Assembly (NCBI GenBank): GCA_038380795.1
Contig: CM076271.1
Location: 20,847,001-20,911,000 of the forward strand
Direction of reading: 5' to 3'
DNA from: Pyrocephalus nanus
Taxonomy: Eukaryota; Chordata; Aves; Passeriformes; Tyrannidae
Length of the DNA stretch: 64,000 bases
Both the position numbers and the translations under genes were made by a program. The notes under the pieces were generated by a model, which was given only the letters and a program-made list of their open reading frames with translations, had not been told where the DNA came from and did not search any database. Position 1 is the stretch's first letter, and every line of letters begins with the position of its first letter. Positions 9,801-21,800 of the stretch are shown here, in pieces.

Positions 9801-12800
9801 ACAAACCTGCCCAGCTCCTCCCGATCTGCCACGTTCTCATTAAAAAACCTTTCTCACTGAAACTTGCTCTGCCCCATAACTGACCACGGGCTCAGCAGCT
9901 GTCAGGGTGTGACTCGATGCAAACTCACACAGAGCAGGGGACACCAGAGGAGGACATGGGACATGCTGCCCCAGAACTCTGCCCATTCCAGCCCCAGCTG
10001 GAACAGGCCAGGCCGCTTCAGCAGACTCATCTTCCCCACCCTGAGCAATCCCCACACGAGGGCAGTGGCTGGGAGCACCAGAGAGGCATCAGTGGGAATG
10101 TTCTGGAGGAGACAGAGCTGGCAGGCAGCCAGGAGGGCTCCCACAGCCCTGACAGAACACTGGGCTCCCAGCAGGGAGTGTGTGCAGGGCAAGGGGAAGA
10201 GGGAATATGTAAATTCACAAAATAAAGCTGCTTCTCTACTCTATGCTTGACCCACAGTTAATCACCCAGAAACCCCAACTGGAGCCATTAACATGGCCAC
10301 CCAAGTGTGAAATTGGCTGCACAGCAGCTCCCTCACCTTCCTTTGCCAGGCCCGTCCGCTCCTGCCTGGAGCCAAGAGCAGTCCGGCCCCATGTGCCCTT
10401 CCCTGTGCCAGGGGTCACACAGCCCCTGTGCCCTTCCCTGTGCCAGGGGTCACACAGCCCCTGTGCCCTTCCCTGTGCCAGGGGTCACACAGCCCCTGTG
10501 CCATTCCCTGTTCCTGTGGCCCCACCAGCCAGGTGAGCCCTTCCTCCTGCCTGCAGCCCTCTGAAGGCAGATGAGCTCTGCCAGGGCAGGACACAGCTGA
10601 GGCAGCAGCAGCTGTCAGGGACACAGGAGGTGCTCAGCTCCCCAGGGCCCTTCCAACACAGGAAGCCCTGCCATGGAACAGAGCCATAGGGCTGGGCATT
10701 CCTTGCCCCACAGCAGTGCCAGCAGGTTCCCCCAGACTTCCCCCTCAGGACTGGTGCCTCTGGGATGTGGGAAGCGCTGCCTCCTGCTCTGGCACCACGG
10801 CCTGGAGTGCAGACACTCCGTGCCCCCCTCTGCCAGCATCCAGCCCGTCCTCTCTCCTGACTCAGTGCATGCTCCTCTCCTGCACACACAGCTCTGCTGC
10901 CCCACGGGCCCAGCTCTGCAGCCCCACGGGCCCAGCTCTGCTGCCCCGGGCCCAGCTCTGCTGCCCCACGGGCCCAGCTCTGCTGCCCCACGGGCCCAGC
11001 TCTGCTGCCCCACAGGCCCAGCCCTGCTGCCATGAGCCCAGCTCTGCTGCCCCACGGGCCCAGCCCTGCTGCCCCACGGGCCCAGCCCTGCTGCCCCACG
11101 GGCCCAGCTCTGCTGCCACCAGCCCAGCCCTGCAGCCCCACAGGCCCAGCTCTGCAGCCCCACGGGCCCAGCTCTGCTGCCCCACAGGCCCAGCTCTGCT
11201 GCCCCACGGGCCCAGCCCTGCAGCCCCACGGGCCCAGCTCTGCTGCCCCACGGGCCCAGCTCTGCTGCCCCGGGCCCAGCCCTGCTGCCATGAGCCCAGC
11301 CCTGCTGCCATGAGCCCAGCTCTGCTGCCCCACGGGCCCAGCCCTGCAGCCCCACAGGCCCAGCTCTGCAGCCCCACGGGCCCAGCTCTGCTGCCATGAG
11401 CCCAGCCCTGCTGCCCCACGGGCCCAGCTCTGCTGCCCCACGGGCCCAGCCCTGCAGCCCCACGGGCCCAGCTCTGCTGCCACGGGCCCAGCTCTGCTGC
11501 CATGGGCCCAGCCCTGCTGCCCCACGGGCCCAGCTCTGCTGCCACCAGCCCAGCTCTGCTGCCCCACGGGCCCAGATCTGCTGCCATGGGCCCAGCTCTG
11601 CTGCCCCACGGGCCCAGCCCTGCTGCCCCACGGGCCCAGCTCTGCTGCCACGGGCCCAGCCCTGCTGCCATGAGCCCAGCCCTGCTGCCCCACGGGCCCA
11701 GCCCTGCTGCCATGAGCCCAGCCCTGCTGCCATGAGCCCAGCCCTGCTGCCATGAGCCCAGCTCTGCTGCCATGAGCCCAGCCCTGCTGCCATGAGCCCA
11801 GCTCTGCTGCCATGGGCCCAGCCCTGCTGCCCCACGGGCCCAGCTCTGCTGCCACGGGCCCAGCCCTGCTGCCCCACGGGCCCAGCTCTGCTGCCACGGG
11901 CCCAGCTCTGCTCACACCATGCTCACCATCATCACTGGTGTGCGGCTCCGTCCCGTTGTCGTGGTCCGCCTCGTCGATGGTGCCCGGCTCGCTGTGCGGG
12001 CTGTCGCTGCAAGGAGACACGCACTGTCACACCCCACACAGACCCTGCTCCCAGGCACTCTGCACACCAAACTTGCTGAGGGAAATTCTGGCCTCAGAGA
12101 TACTTGGAAGTAATGTTTTTAGTTTGCACGGGGCCACGGTGGTCACTTCACATCACAGCAGATCTCTGAACTTGCTCTGAGAACGCCAAACACCCACATC
12201 ACAATCTCCGGCCGAGAATGTCACGTTCTACTGCTCTAATGCCTTTACTTGTATTTGGCAAAACAAACACGAAGTGACACCAAGTTAAATGTCCCATTTG
12301 CTCACTCACAGCGAGCTTTATCACTTTATCATCTGCTGCACCAGGAAGGATGGTGGCAGGTGACCAGAGTCAGGGAAGGTGAGGTCTCAGAAATGTATAA
12401 AACTTGCACATAGGTTCAAGTGTGTTCTCAATCCTGCTTTGTTAAACCCAGACCTGAATGTGAGATTAGAATTCCAGCAAAAAAGGGAACTGGAAGGTTC
12501 AGGCTAACCTTGGGCCGAGGGATTCCATCCAACCAGCAGATTATGATGGAACTATGTGTCTTTACTCAAAATTTCCAGCCTAGGAGGTATTTGGATAAAA
12601 TGGACCTAAAATTCTGATTTGCTCTGAATACACTTCTGTGGATCCAGAGCTGAAAGAATCTTCCATCAATATTAGTATTTATACTGGAAACAGTTTCTCC
12701 TGAAATTTTTACTGAAGTTTGTAATGCTGAGCCAGCACGAGAAAAAGGAATACTTGGTTAAACTGCCTGTTTCAACTGGTAATACTAAATCAAATGCGTA

Positions 12801-15800
12801 GGGACTGCTTGGCTCGGTGTGCAAGAGCCTCTTGACCCGATGAAAGTGTTTGTACCCGAGAACCCTGCAGAGAACCTTACCAGTACTCCTCTCCTCCAGT
12901 CATACACTTCTCGTAGACGGGCCCTTCCAGCTCTCGGTGGCTGGGGAAGATTCCCTCGTGGTGAATGATGATGGTTTTGATGACCTCATTGACGTGGGCC
13001 TGGCAAGACACCGGATCCTGCCCGTCGGGAATGTGCATCAGCGTGGGCCCGAAGCAGATGGCCAGGTTGTAGGGATCCATCATGTTCTCATCGCTGTACT
13101 GCGACAAGCTGCAGGCACACAGCGAGGGAGCTGCCGTGACAGCATCCACCAGAGCACCAGCACCAACCCCACTGCCCAGGGAGACACCAACCCCACTGCC
13201 CAGGGAGGCACCAACCCCACTGCCCAGGGAGGCACCAACCCCACTGCCCAGGGAGGCACCAACCCCACTGCCCAGGGAGACACCAACCCCACTGCCCAGG
13301 GAGGCACCGACCCCACTGCCCAGGGAGGCACCGACCCCACTGCCCAGGGAGGCACAACCACCAACCCCACTGCCCAGGGAGGCACCAACCCCACTGCCCA
13401 GGGAGGCACCAACCCCACTGCCCAGGGAGGCACAACCACCGACCCCACTGCCCAGGGAGACACCAACCCCACTGCCCAGGGAGACACCAACCCCACTGCC
13501 CAGGGAGGCACCAGCACCGACCCCACTGCCCAGGGAGGCACCAGCACCGACCCCACTGCCCAGGGAGGCACCAACCCCACTGCCCAGGGAGGCACCACCA
13601 CCGACCCCACTGCCCAGGGAGGCACCAGCACCGGGCTGTCCCCCTGCCCCGAGCACACGAGGCTGGGGAAGAACCAAATACAACCCCCCACAGCAACACC
13701 AGAAAGGACTCGTGCACCAGAGACAGGGAAACCCTGACAAAAAGGAGGGCAAGGAGAAGCTCGCTGAAAGAGGAAGACAGACTCACTGGTTAAGGAAAGC
13801 AAAGAGGTATCTCATGACCACGATGACAGCCCGAGGCAGAGTGACGACAATCTGCTGGATCTGGTGCACTCTCTCAGCGGGGTTCTCCATTTCTGGAACA
13901 CATGAATAGAAAGCACATTCCTAAAAACCTTCTCAGGACCAGACAGCATGGCACCAGAGGGACTTGTTCCAGATCCAGTGGCCCACTAAGTGAGAAAAAT
14001 AACACCCTGTCTCCAGATATGATCCACAGGTTTGGCATTAAGGTGCAAGCAGAGAATGGGGCACAGTGCTCCTCCACAGGGGAATTCTTACATTCAGGTT
14101 CAGTATGAACAGCAAATAAAGACATTTCCATGGGTTTATTTTTAAAATAAGTGTTTATGCATTATTTAGTTCATTCCTCAACAACTCCTCTGTTCCTCAA
14201 AAGCCTGAGTCAATGTGACACTGGAAATGGAGCACTTCTTGATTTTCTAGGGCAGATTTTTAAATGAGGTTTTTATTCATCTTACTCTTCTGGATTATGC
14301 ATTGGGTCCTTCTGAGCCCTTCCACTCCCATCTCCCACTGCTCTCAATAGGAATTAGAAATTCCTAGGAAACAGATGAACTGAACCAGTGCTGAGTCAAC
14401 ACTTTTGGATTCACTTCTCTCCACAGGCATGCACAGAGCCCAGAGCTGCTGTCAGAAACCTGCTCCCTGCCATGGGAAGGAGAGTGATCCAGGGCTGTCC
14501 TGTGCTCTGTGGAGTTAATCCTGCAGCTGCTGTTGCACAGGAAGCAGAGGACGAGCACCAGAGCTCCCTGGAGTGGGTGGATCACACAGAGGAGCTTGTG
14601 CTGGCTCAAACTGCCATTTGCTGATCACAATAAAAATCACTGATAACATGTAGCTGGGCTGCCATTCACTCATAATTCCGAGTAAAATCTGGCTTCAGTT
14701 CCAAGATGGAAAGCATTATAATATTCCATCTGGGGAATTTTTCTATTTGAGGAATGGATTTATCCTGCTATTGCCTGCTGGGTTCTCTCTTTCTTCAGTT
14801 TGGTTAGTTAGTTAGTTAGTTTGGATGTTAGTTAAAAATACCCCCACCAAATAAACACAAACTGGATGAGACCCTATGACAACAGGCATGTGTTCTGAAA
14901 CCCAGAGGAACAAACTCGAGGCACTTGCCTTTCTCAAAGAGCAAAATGTTTTGACTGGCTGTGATTGGGGAATTAACAGCATAACCATCATCACTCTACA
15001 CGTGGGCACAGCCCTGCCTGGACTCTGCTGACAAAGGGCCTTTTAACCCATTTATTGCCCAGGTGCCTTTGAGGGGCTTCTCCATAAACCCTCAGCCCCC
15101 CAGGAGCAGAAGGAAGAGTTCTTCACTCTGCTTGGCCTGGACACTGCACAGCCTGTGTCTGTGCATGTCTGTGTGGCACAAAGGCAGCTGCACTTCTGAT
15201 TCTTAAAGGGAACAAAGCACTTTAATTCATTGAAAATCTATCCTTAATCAAAAGGTTGCAGGAGTAGCAGGAAAAGAAAGATGAGGAAAAGGAAGATCCT
15301 TGCTAAAACGAGAAAATAGAGAGAGAGAGAGAGAATACCATCCGGAAAATTAACAGATGCTGTTTGCAACAAAAAGCTCCCAAAAGCTTAATAAATTCTG
15401 CAAATTGGCATTAATTAGGGATGGTGCCAAAGCACAAGCCTATCTGCAAGCACACAGGCAATCACATCATCAAGCACAAGCCCTGGCACCAGAGGAGATC
15501 TATCCCCTTCTCCTGGGCCTTGCCCCCTGGGAAGGGCAGGCAGAGCCAGCACCAGCCAGACTGAAAATACCTGTCCAGGGCATGGAACTGATGCAGAACC
15601 AGCTTCCTTTGCTTGTCTCACAGGTGTGCTGTGCTATTTTACACATCAAAACAGCAACAGTGAATTTCCTAAGGCTACTACATAAACCAACCCTTCTTGA
15701 GAAAGCAGAGCACATTCTTGTCCTGTGGAACAAGCCCATCCCTGCACCAGTTCCCTCCAGATATCATCTGTCTCCCCTGACATCACCAGAGCCCCAGCAG

Positions 15801-18800
15801 TTATGAACATGCACATTCAGAAGGGGTGGAAGGAGTGAGCACTGAAGCCAAACAAAGGCCTTGGGCACACGTTCCCCTGTCAATGCCCCTGAACCACCCA
15901 TGTACCAAGACACCCCAATCCCAAACAACCCCAACACCTCTCCTGTAAAATAAAGTCACCCTGTAGCCAAAGCATGCAGCACCTCCATCACTTCTGAAAC
16001 ATCAGACTCATTCTGCCTCCTTCCTTCCCCCTAGAGGAATAATTTCCACAACTTGCCAATAAATAGATGTCATTGCTACGAGGTACTGAGAGAAGCCACC
16101 CCAGCTGGGAGAGCTGATCCTGCAGCAGATTATGTGGAGCTGAGAGGAGATTTCAGGACAGAACAACAAGCAACCAGACTGTCCCTGACATTAGTCCCAA
16201 AGCCCCTCAGCTTCTCCCTCTGCTCATCCCAAAGCACTTTCTGGTTTTCTTTGGGACAGCAAATGCATACAGCAAATGTGGAGAACAACCAGGTCTGCAG
16301 ACTCCAGGGTTGGGGCAGCTCTGTGAATAGCCAGGAGTTCCTGACCCTCACAATCTTCAGTGGAAGCCACTGAGCTAAAGCAGCTAAACCCCAGTGGGTC
16401 CAGGAGCCACGACTGTGGAGAGGTGACAGGCACAGGAACTGTGGTGATCTGTGCAGACCTGAGGCAGCAGGACAGCAGCCACCCCCACGATTAATGACCC
16501 CTCGTGCAACCCTCAAATGTGGACGTGGCCTTGCTGCACGTGCAGCCCCCTGACCTAAGCTGGGAGACAGCTCTGGGGAACCTCATGATGTTGGGAAGAA
16601 TTCAGAAGAGCCATAGCGAGATGTTTCCCCTCTCCCTCCTGCCAGCACTCCCAACACACACTCCTGATGTCTTTTCCTAACAACTCCCATTGCCCACCTG
16701 CAGCCCTTCTCAGGGCACAAACTCAAGACTCATGTGTACCTGCCCCCTGTTCTCACCCACCCTGTTCTCCACAAAGAGCTGTCACAGGTACTTACTTATG
16801 GTAGATATCAAATCTTGAAACCTTTCCTTAGGAAAGAGGGGGTTTTCCAGTCCTCGGAAATACAGCTTCAAGACTCCAGCCACTGAGTTAATGTCCCGCT
16901 CGTTCTGATCATCAGCGAGGGGATCTTCACCTGTCCAGAGAAGAGGTTTTATGTCCAGTATTGCTATCAAGCTGGAATAAAACAGCAAATGTTTTTTTCC
17001 TCCCTCAGTGGAACCCCCAAATTTCACAAGGTTCAGGAACCCTCCTTGTGTGCAATGGCAATGCTGAGTGGTTCCTGAAAACCAGTTTAGTGTGGGGATT
17101 TCAAACCTTTCCTGAGGATGATGCTGCTATTGATCACCTTCCCTTCAGTTTTCCAGCCCAGTGCAGTTTGCATTTACAGCACCAGCCCAGAGAGCTGAGC
17201 AGGTCTGAAGGACTGTGGATGAGAGTCTGAGGGGACAGGCTTGGCTGGAGGATGCAATTATGCCTCTGGAATGGACCCAATGGTTCTAGACAGCATTGTA
17301 CTGACTTAAACCTATGAAAGGCTTTCAATGCCTGAGGGATGTAGATACCAATTCCTCTTAAATTGTATGTGCAAATCCTCCAAATCCAGCCTTTGACAAT
17401 CCCACCACTGCCTTACCCATTGGCCCAGCCACCTTCACCCTGATCTTTCTGATGCTGCTCAAGGATTAATGGCCACTCTTCCCACTGGGCAGTCCCTGTT
17501 ACAGCTCCCCTCCCCTCGGGACAGCAGGACTGCTCTGCCCTGCCTTGCCAGCCTGGCACCTTCAGTGTGGGTTTGATTTCCTCAGCAGAATCACTGGTGC
17601 CTCCCCAGCCAGCACTGCCACCAGGCACAGGTGGGAATGCTGCTCCTTCCCTGACATCCTGCTGAGGAGGAAGAAGGATCCCCCAAACTGTTTTACGGGT
17701 CTCCTGTTCTTAATGATGGGAAAGATTCCTGCACCTCCCCCTAATTCTCATACTCCTTCTCTGGGTGACTGTTTGCTACTGCCAGAGATACAACACTGAG
17801 AAAACCAGAAGGGATAAAACCTCCTTGTGTCTCACAGCAGAAAGGGCTTTACCCAGGCTGTAAACCATGGCTAATGCCCCCAGCACACACCAACCCCCAC
17901 CAACAATCCCTGCTTGGATCCTGCTGTACCTGCACAGCCTGGCTACACACCTCTCTCAAACGAGTTCTTGATGTCGTTGACTTCTACCTGGGAGCCAGGG
18001 ACTCTGAAGATGCCCTGCTGTTGGAGGCCTGGAAGAGAACAGCACTTTAGGAGAGATTTTTGGAACTGCTGGGCAGTAGCTGCTGATAAAAACAGCAGAA
18101 CCCAGGAGCTGATGCACTGGAGAGGCTTGGAGCAAGCGGGGACAGTCCTACGTGATTCACTGCTCCTCCAAGCAGGGAGCACAGATCAAGGTGCTGAAAG
18201 GGCTCGTGTCCTGAGCAAACATTTAACCTGGGTATGTCCCAACAAGACCTAAACATTGGCAAGGCATCCAAGGCTCGTCACAGCCAATGTGACTGGATTC
18301 TAACCCAAGCCCATGGAGCAGCGCTGCAGGCACCCCCAGGCACCTCTGACAGATCTGACTGCTCACCCAAGCGCTTTGCTCCTGTTTCTGTGGATGTGCT
18401 GAGTCAACTCACCGTACAGATTGATGTAGCGGATGCAGCTCTCTACGACAAGTGGAATGGCCTGTCCCGAATCCTTCAGGAAAGGAAAGGAAGAAAAGGA
18501 AAAAATTACTGGTTTATTGCTAACAAAGCACAGGAAAAGCGTTAAGAGACGGTAAAACCAGAGATTTGAAAATCAGTGCCGTGGAGTTTATTAAGAGGAC
18601 AGGCAAGGAAAGGAGATGTTACAGACATGGAGCCATCAAAGAGCGCTGAGGATACTGTGTGCAGCCAGTAATGTACAAAAAAAATTGCCACTAAAGGTGT
18701 GTGAAACACTGCTGCTCTCCCTGTCTGGCTCAGACAGGGGACTGCTGCAAGGATCACAGCTGTTCCATCCCAAAGGCGGAATGCTGAGCTGAAACAGAAC

Positions 18801-21800
18801 TTGTGCTATACCTGGCTGATGGAATAAGCTTCCAGTAACAGAGCTTACAACAGTATTTTCCACTGAAGGAAACAGCCATTGTCAGCAGGTGCTAAAAAAC
18901 CCAACAAGCACCACTGTGCATGGAATGTGCCTGGGTCTGAACCAGCGATGAGTTTTGGCTTTTATGTCAAAGCTCTTTCTCCCCAGGCCCCTCGTGGCAA
19001 GGGCTGAAGGGGAGCGAGGGCCGTGGCTGACAGCCTGAGGGGACACACATTTCCCTTTGGGGCTGTTTGTTTTTCCAGCAGAGCACAGTGGCACCTCTGG
19101 GCAATTCCCTCGGTCTCACAGACAGGCATCCAGTAAATACCTGATTCCTCGTTCGTGCATTCCTCCTCCCTCTGAGCACACAAAGAAGCAGCAGAGTGAG
19201 AAAAAGAAAACAGATTAAGCAGGGATAAGTTCAGTTAGAGGCAAGCGTCTCCTTCGGAGGCCATGAACGCTCAGATGCAACAGCAGCTTAGCAAGGGCCA
19301 ACCCAGGCCTTTGGTTTGTCTGCCCTCCCTCCCAAACCCTCTGGCACACTGCACCCAGCCTCGGCAACCTGCAGGGACAGCCTCTCGGATTTCCTCCCTC
19401 CTTGGACCTGTAGCATTCCCAGGAGCCCGAGGACAAGGCCAGGCAATTTTCTGGGAGAGCTGCCCTACCGTAGGGACACCTGGCAGCCCTGGGGGCACTG
19501 GGTGACATGGGGACCACTGGGCAGCCTGGGGGACACCAGGCAGCCACCACAGCCCTGCTCCGTACTGGGCCACACATCCCAGGGGTTGGGCCATCCCCCG
19601 AGGGGTCTCTGATGGCAGGAACACCCCTTGGCTCAGATGGGTTTCTAGAGCAGATAATTCCTCCACCACAGTGCTCAACAGGCTGGGCTTTACTGAGCAT
19701 TACTTTTTTAAAAACCAGTGTAAGTCTGACTAATCATAAGTCCTAAAGGGATTAGCAGCTTTGCCAGCAGGCCTGTACTCCCCACGCTGGGGTGCTGTGT
19801 TCAGACACTGCCCTGGGCCATGTGGCTGAGCATTCCCCTGGGGGAATAAACCAGAGCTGGACAATGCCTATTAGTCACCTAATCCAACAGCTTGTCATTA
19901 CTGCTTCCTACACTGTTTTCACTACAGCTTTCTCCAGCACAGGGTTAAACGCTGCAACTGGAACAGCACCGCTGCCTTGGGAAATCCTTCCTGCAGTCAA
20001 GCCACCTCATCTTCCTTTCCAGGGCGGGTGGGAGCAGGAGGATGAGCAGGACACTCAGCCAGGGTTGTCTCACACTGTGCCCTCACTGCTGCCCCAGCCC
20101 GGGGCACGAACGGGGAGTGCCCGAGGGGCAAGGGGGGCTCTGGGGAGGAATCGTCACCGAGGCAGAGCCGTGCTGGGGGCAGGCTGCCAGAGGGACCCCT
20201 GAGGACAGCGAGCAGCCAGGACAGAGAGCCACCGTTCCATCCCCAGCGTTCACAGACACTCCTGCTGCAGCCAGAGAGTACCTTAATGAACGTTTCCATA
20301 TTGCCGTTAAAGAGTTTATGATTATACACTGAGAGAGGCCTAGGTCTCCTCATTTTCTGTGGCTTAGGGGGAAGACATGGGGGCCTGGGAGAAAATGGAA
20401 CAAAATAAGTCAACAAAACACCAACATAAATGCAATGACAGGGTGAGATCTCAAAGGTTATGACTGAGCCTGAGAAATCAAACAGAAAAATCTCTCAGTG
20501 AGGACCTGGCATGAGGCTCCACGTGCCCTGCAGCTGCTCACGCTGCTGTGTCCTGTATTGACACTGCTCAGTGGGAAACTGAGGCACTGGTGCTCAGCAG
20601 GACTTTAACAGCCACCTCCTTCCTGCACCAGCTCAGCACTCCCTCAGCCTGAAAAGGCACTAAGAGCAGCTAAGGAGTTCAACTGGTTCCTTGATATATC
20701 CAAAACAAACCACAGCTACCCCTGGAAAATGCTGGGCTCTTCCCATTTGTTGCTGCTAAATGAATCTCACTCTTCTCACAGAAGAGGCCAGAGAGAGGAC
20801 AATGGGAACACCACTACCTTCCTGTGTCTAACTTCTGTTTGGGATGGGAATCCCCTTCCCCCTTGCTAAGGATCAAGGGGCCTGTCCAGGAGAAGGACAG
20901 ACCCCGAGACCCTGCTTGAGATCCAGCCAGGGTGACAGCCACCACTGCTGGAAATGAGGCCAGGGAAACCTGGGATGGGCTTCAGTGCAGTGCTCAGGGC
21001 TTTGGAGGGCTGTTCTCATTAATGCTACTCCCAGTCTGATTCCTTCAGATAATGAGGGGCATTCAGAGCCTACACCTAGAAAAGGGAGAAGAACCTCACC
21101 ACAAATCCCGAATGGATTTGTGCCCTGCCCTCTGCCCCGGGCTGTACTGATGTCTGTAGGGGAGAGAACACAACTGCAAACACACCCAGAGCTGGGTGCT
21201 GGGAGCCCACCTGCAGGAGTTCTCACTCAGCACTGCAGTGGACACAGACCATTTACACAGAGCTCGAGGCAAAGGTGACAGTCGGGGTCTGCTGGTTCCT
21301 TCATCAGATGCCTCTAATTAAGCAACTTGACACTCCTACAGCTTCCAAACACTCCTCTGAGAGGCAGCTGAGGAGCAGAGGTGGCTGCTGCCTGTTGGAG
21401 CACTGCACTGGCTCCCTCTGGAGCAGCCCTGCCCCGTGCACCCCAGGGGCTGTGCCCTCAGCCCCCCAGACACATCTGCACACCCCCAGCACACCCAGCT
21501 CTGGGTGTGGGGCAGCACTGGCAGCGAGGGGAGGCTGATCCAACAGCTGATCCAACAGCTGATCCAACAGCTGATCCAACAGCGACCCAGAACACGGCCA
21601 GGGGCAGCTCCCCAGAGTGCTCCAGGGCAGGGACACACTGCACAGTCCCACTCTCTGAAAGTCCCTCTTGCCCCAACAGCCCCTCTCTGTCCTGACAGCC
21701 CCCCTCTGTCCTGACAGCCCCTCTCTGTCCTGACAGCCCCCCTCTGTCCTGACAGACCCTCTCTGTCCTGACAGCCCCCCTCTGTCCTGACAGACCCTCT

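Larger units (their letters stand above)
9119..11926 (-). other. SRGAP3 intron 18
   Basis: 2,808-bp GT-AG intron, about 40% of which is tandem repeat (10396-10515 and 10889-11912). The rest (9119-10395 and 10516-10888) shows no recognised element. Long Ala/Gly/Pro-rich open frames on both strands come from the array. Confidence 0.9.

Noticed and set aside
10485..12020. 511-aa minus-strand frame (Ala/Gly/Trp repeats such as AGPVGQQGW) and companions
   Set aside because: It runs through the 17-22-bp tandem array and only its first part overlaps the real exon 18. The composition follows from the repeat unit, not from selection for protein.
12850..13802. Several 230-295-aa frames on both strands with TNPTAQGG-, SGVGASLG- or PPWAVG-type repeats
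   Set aside because: The repeat unit is 24 or 30 bp, so all frames stay open. The real coding part is only exon 17 at 12881-13108.
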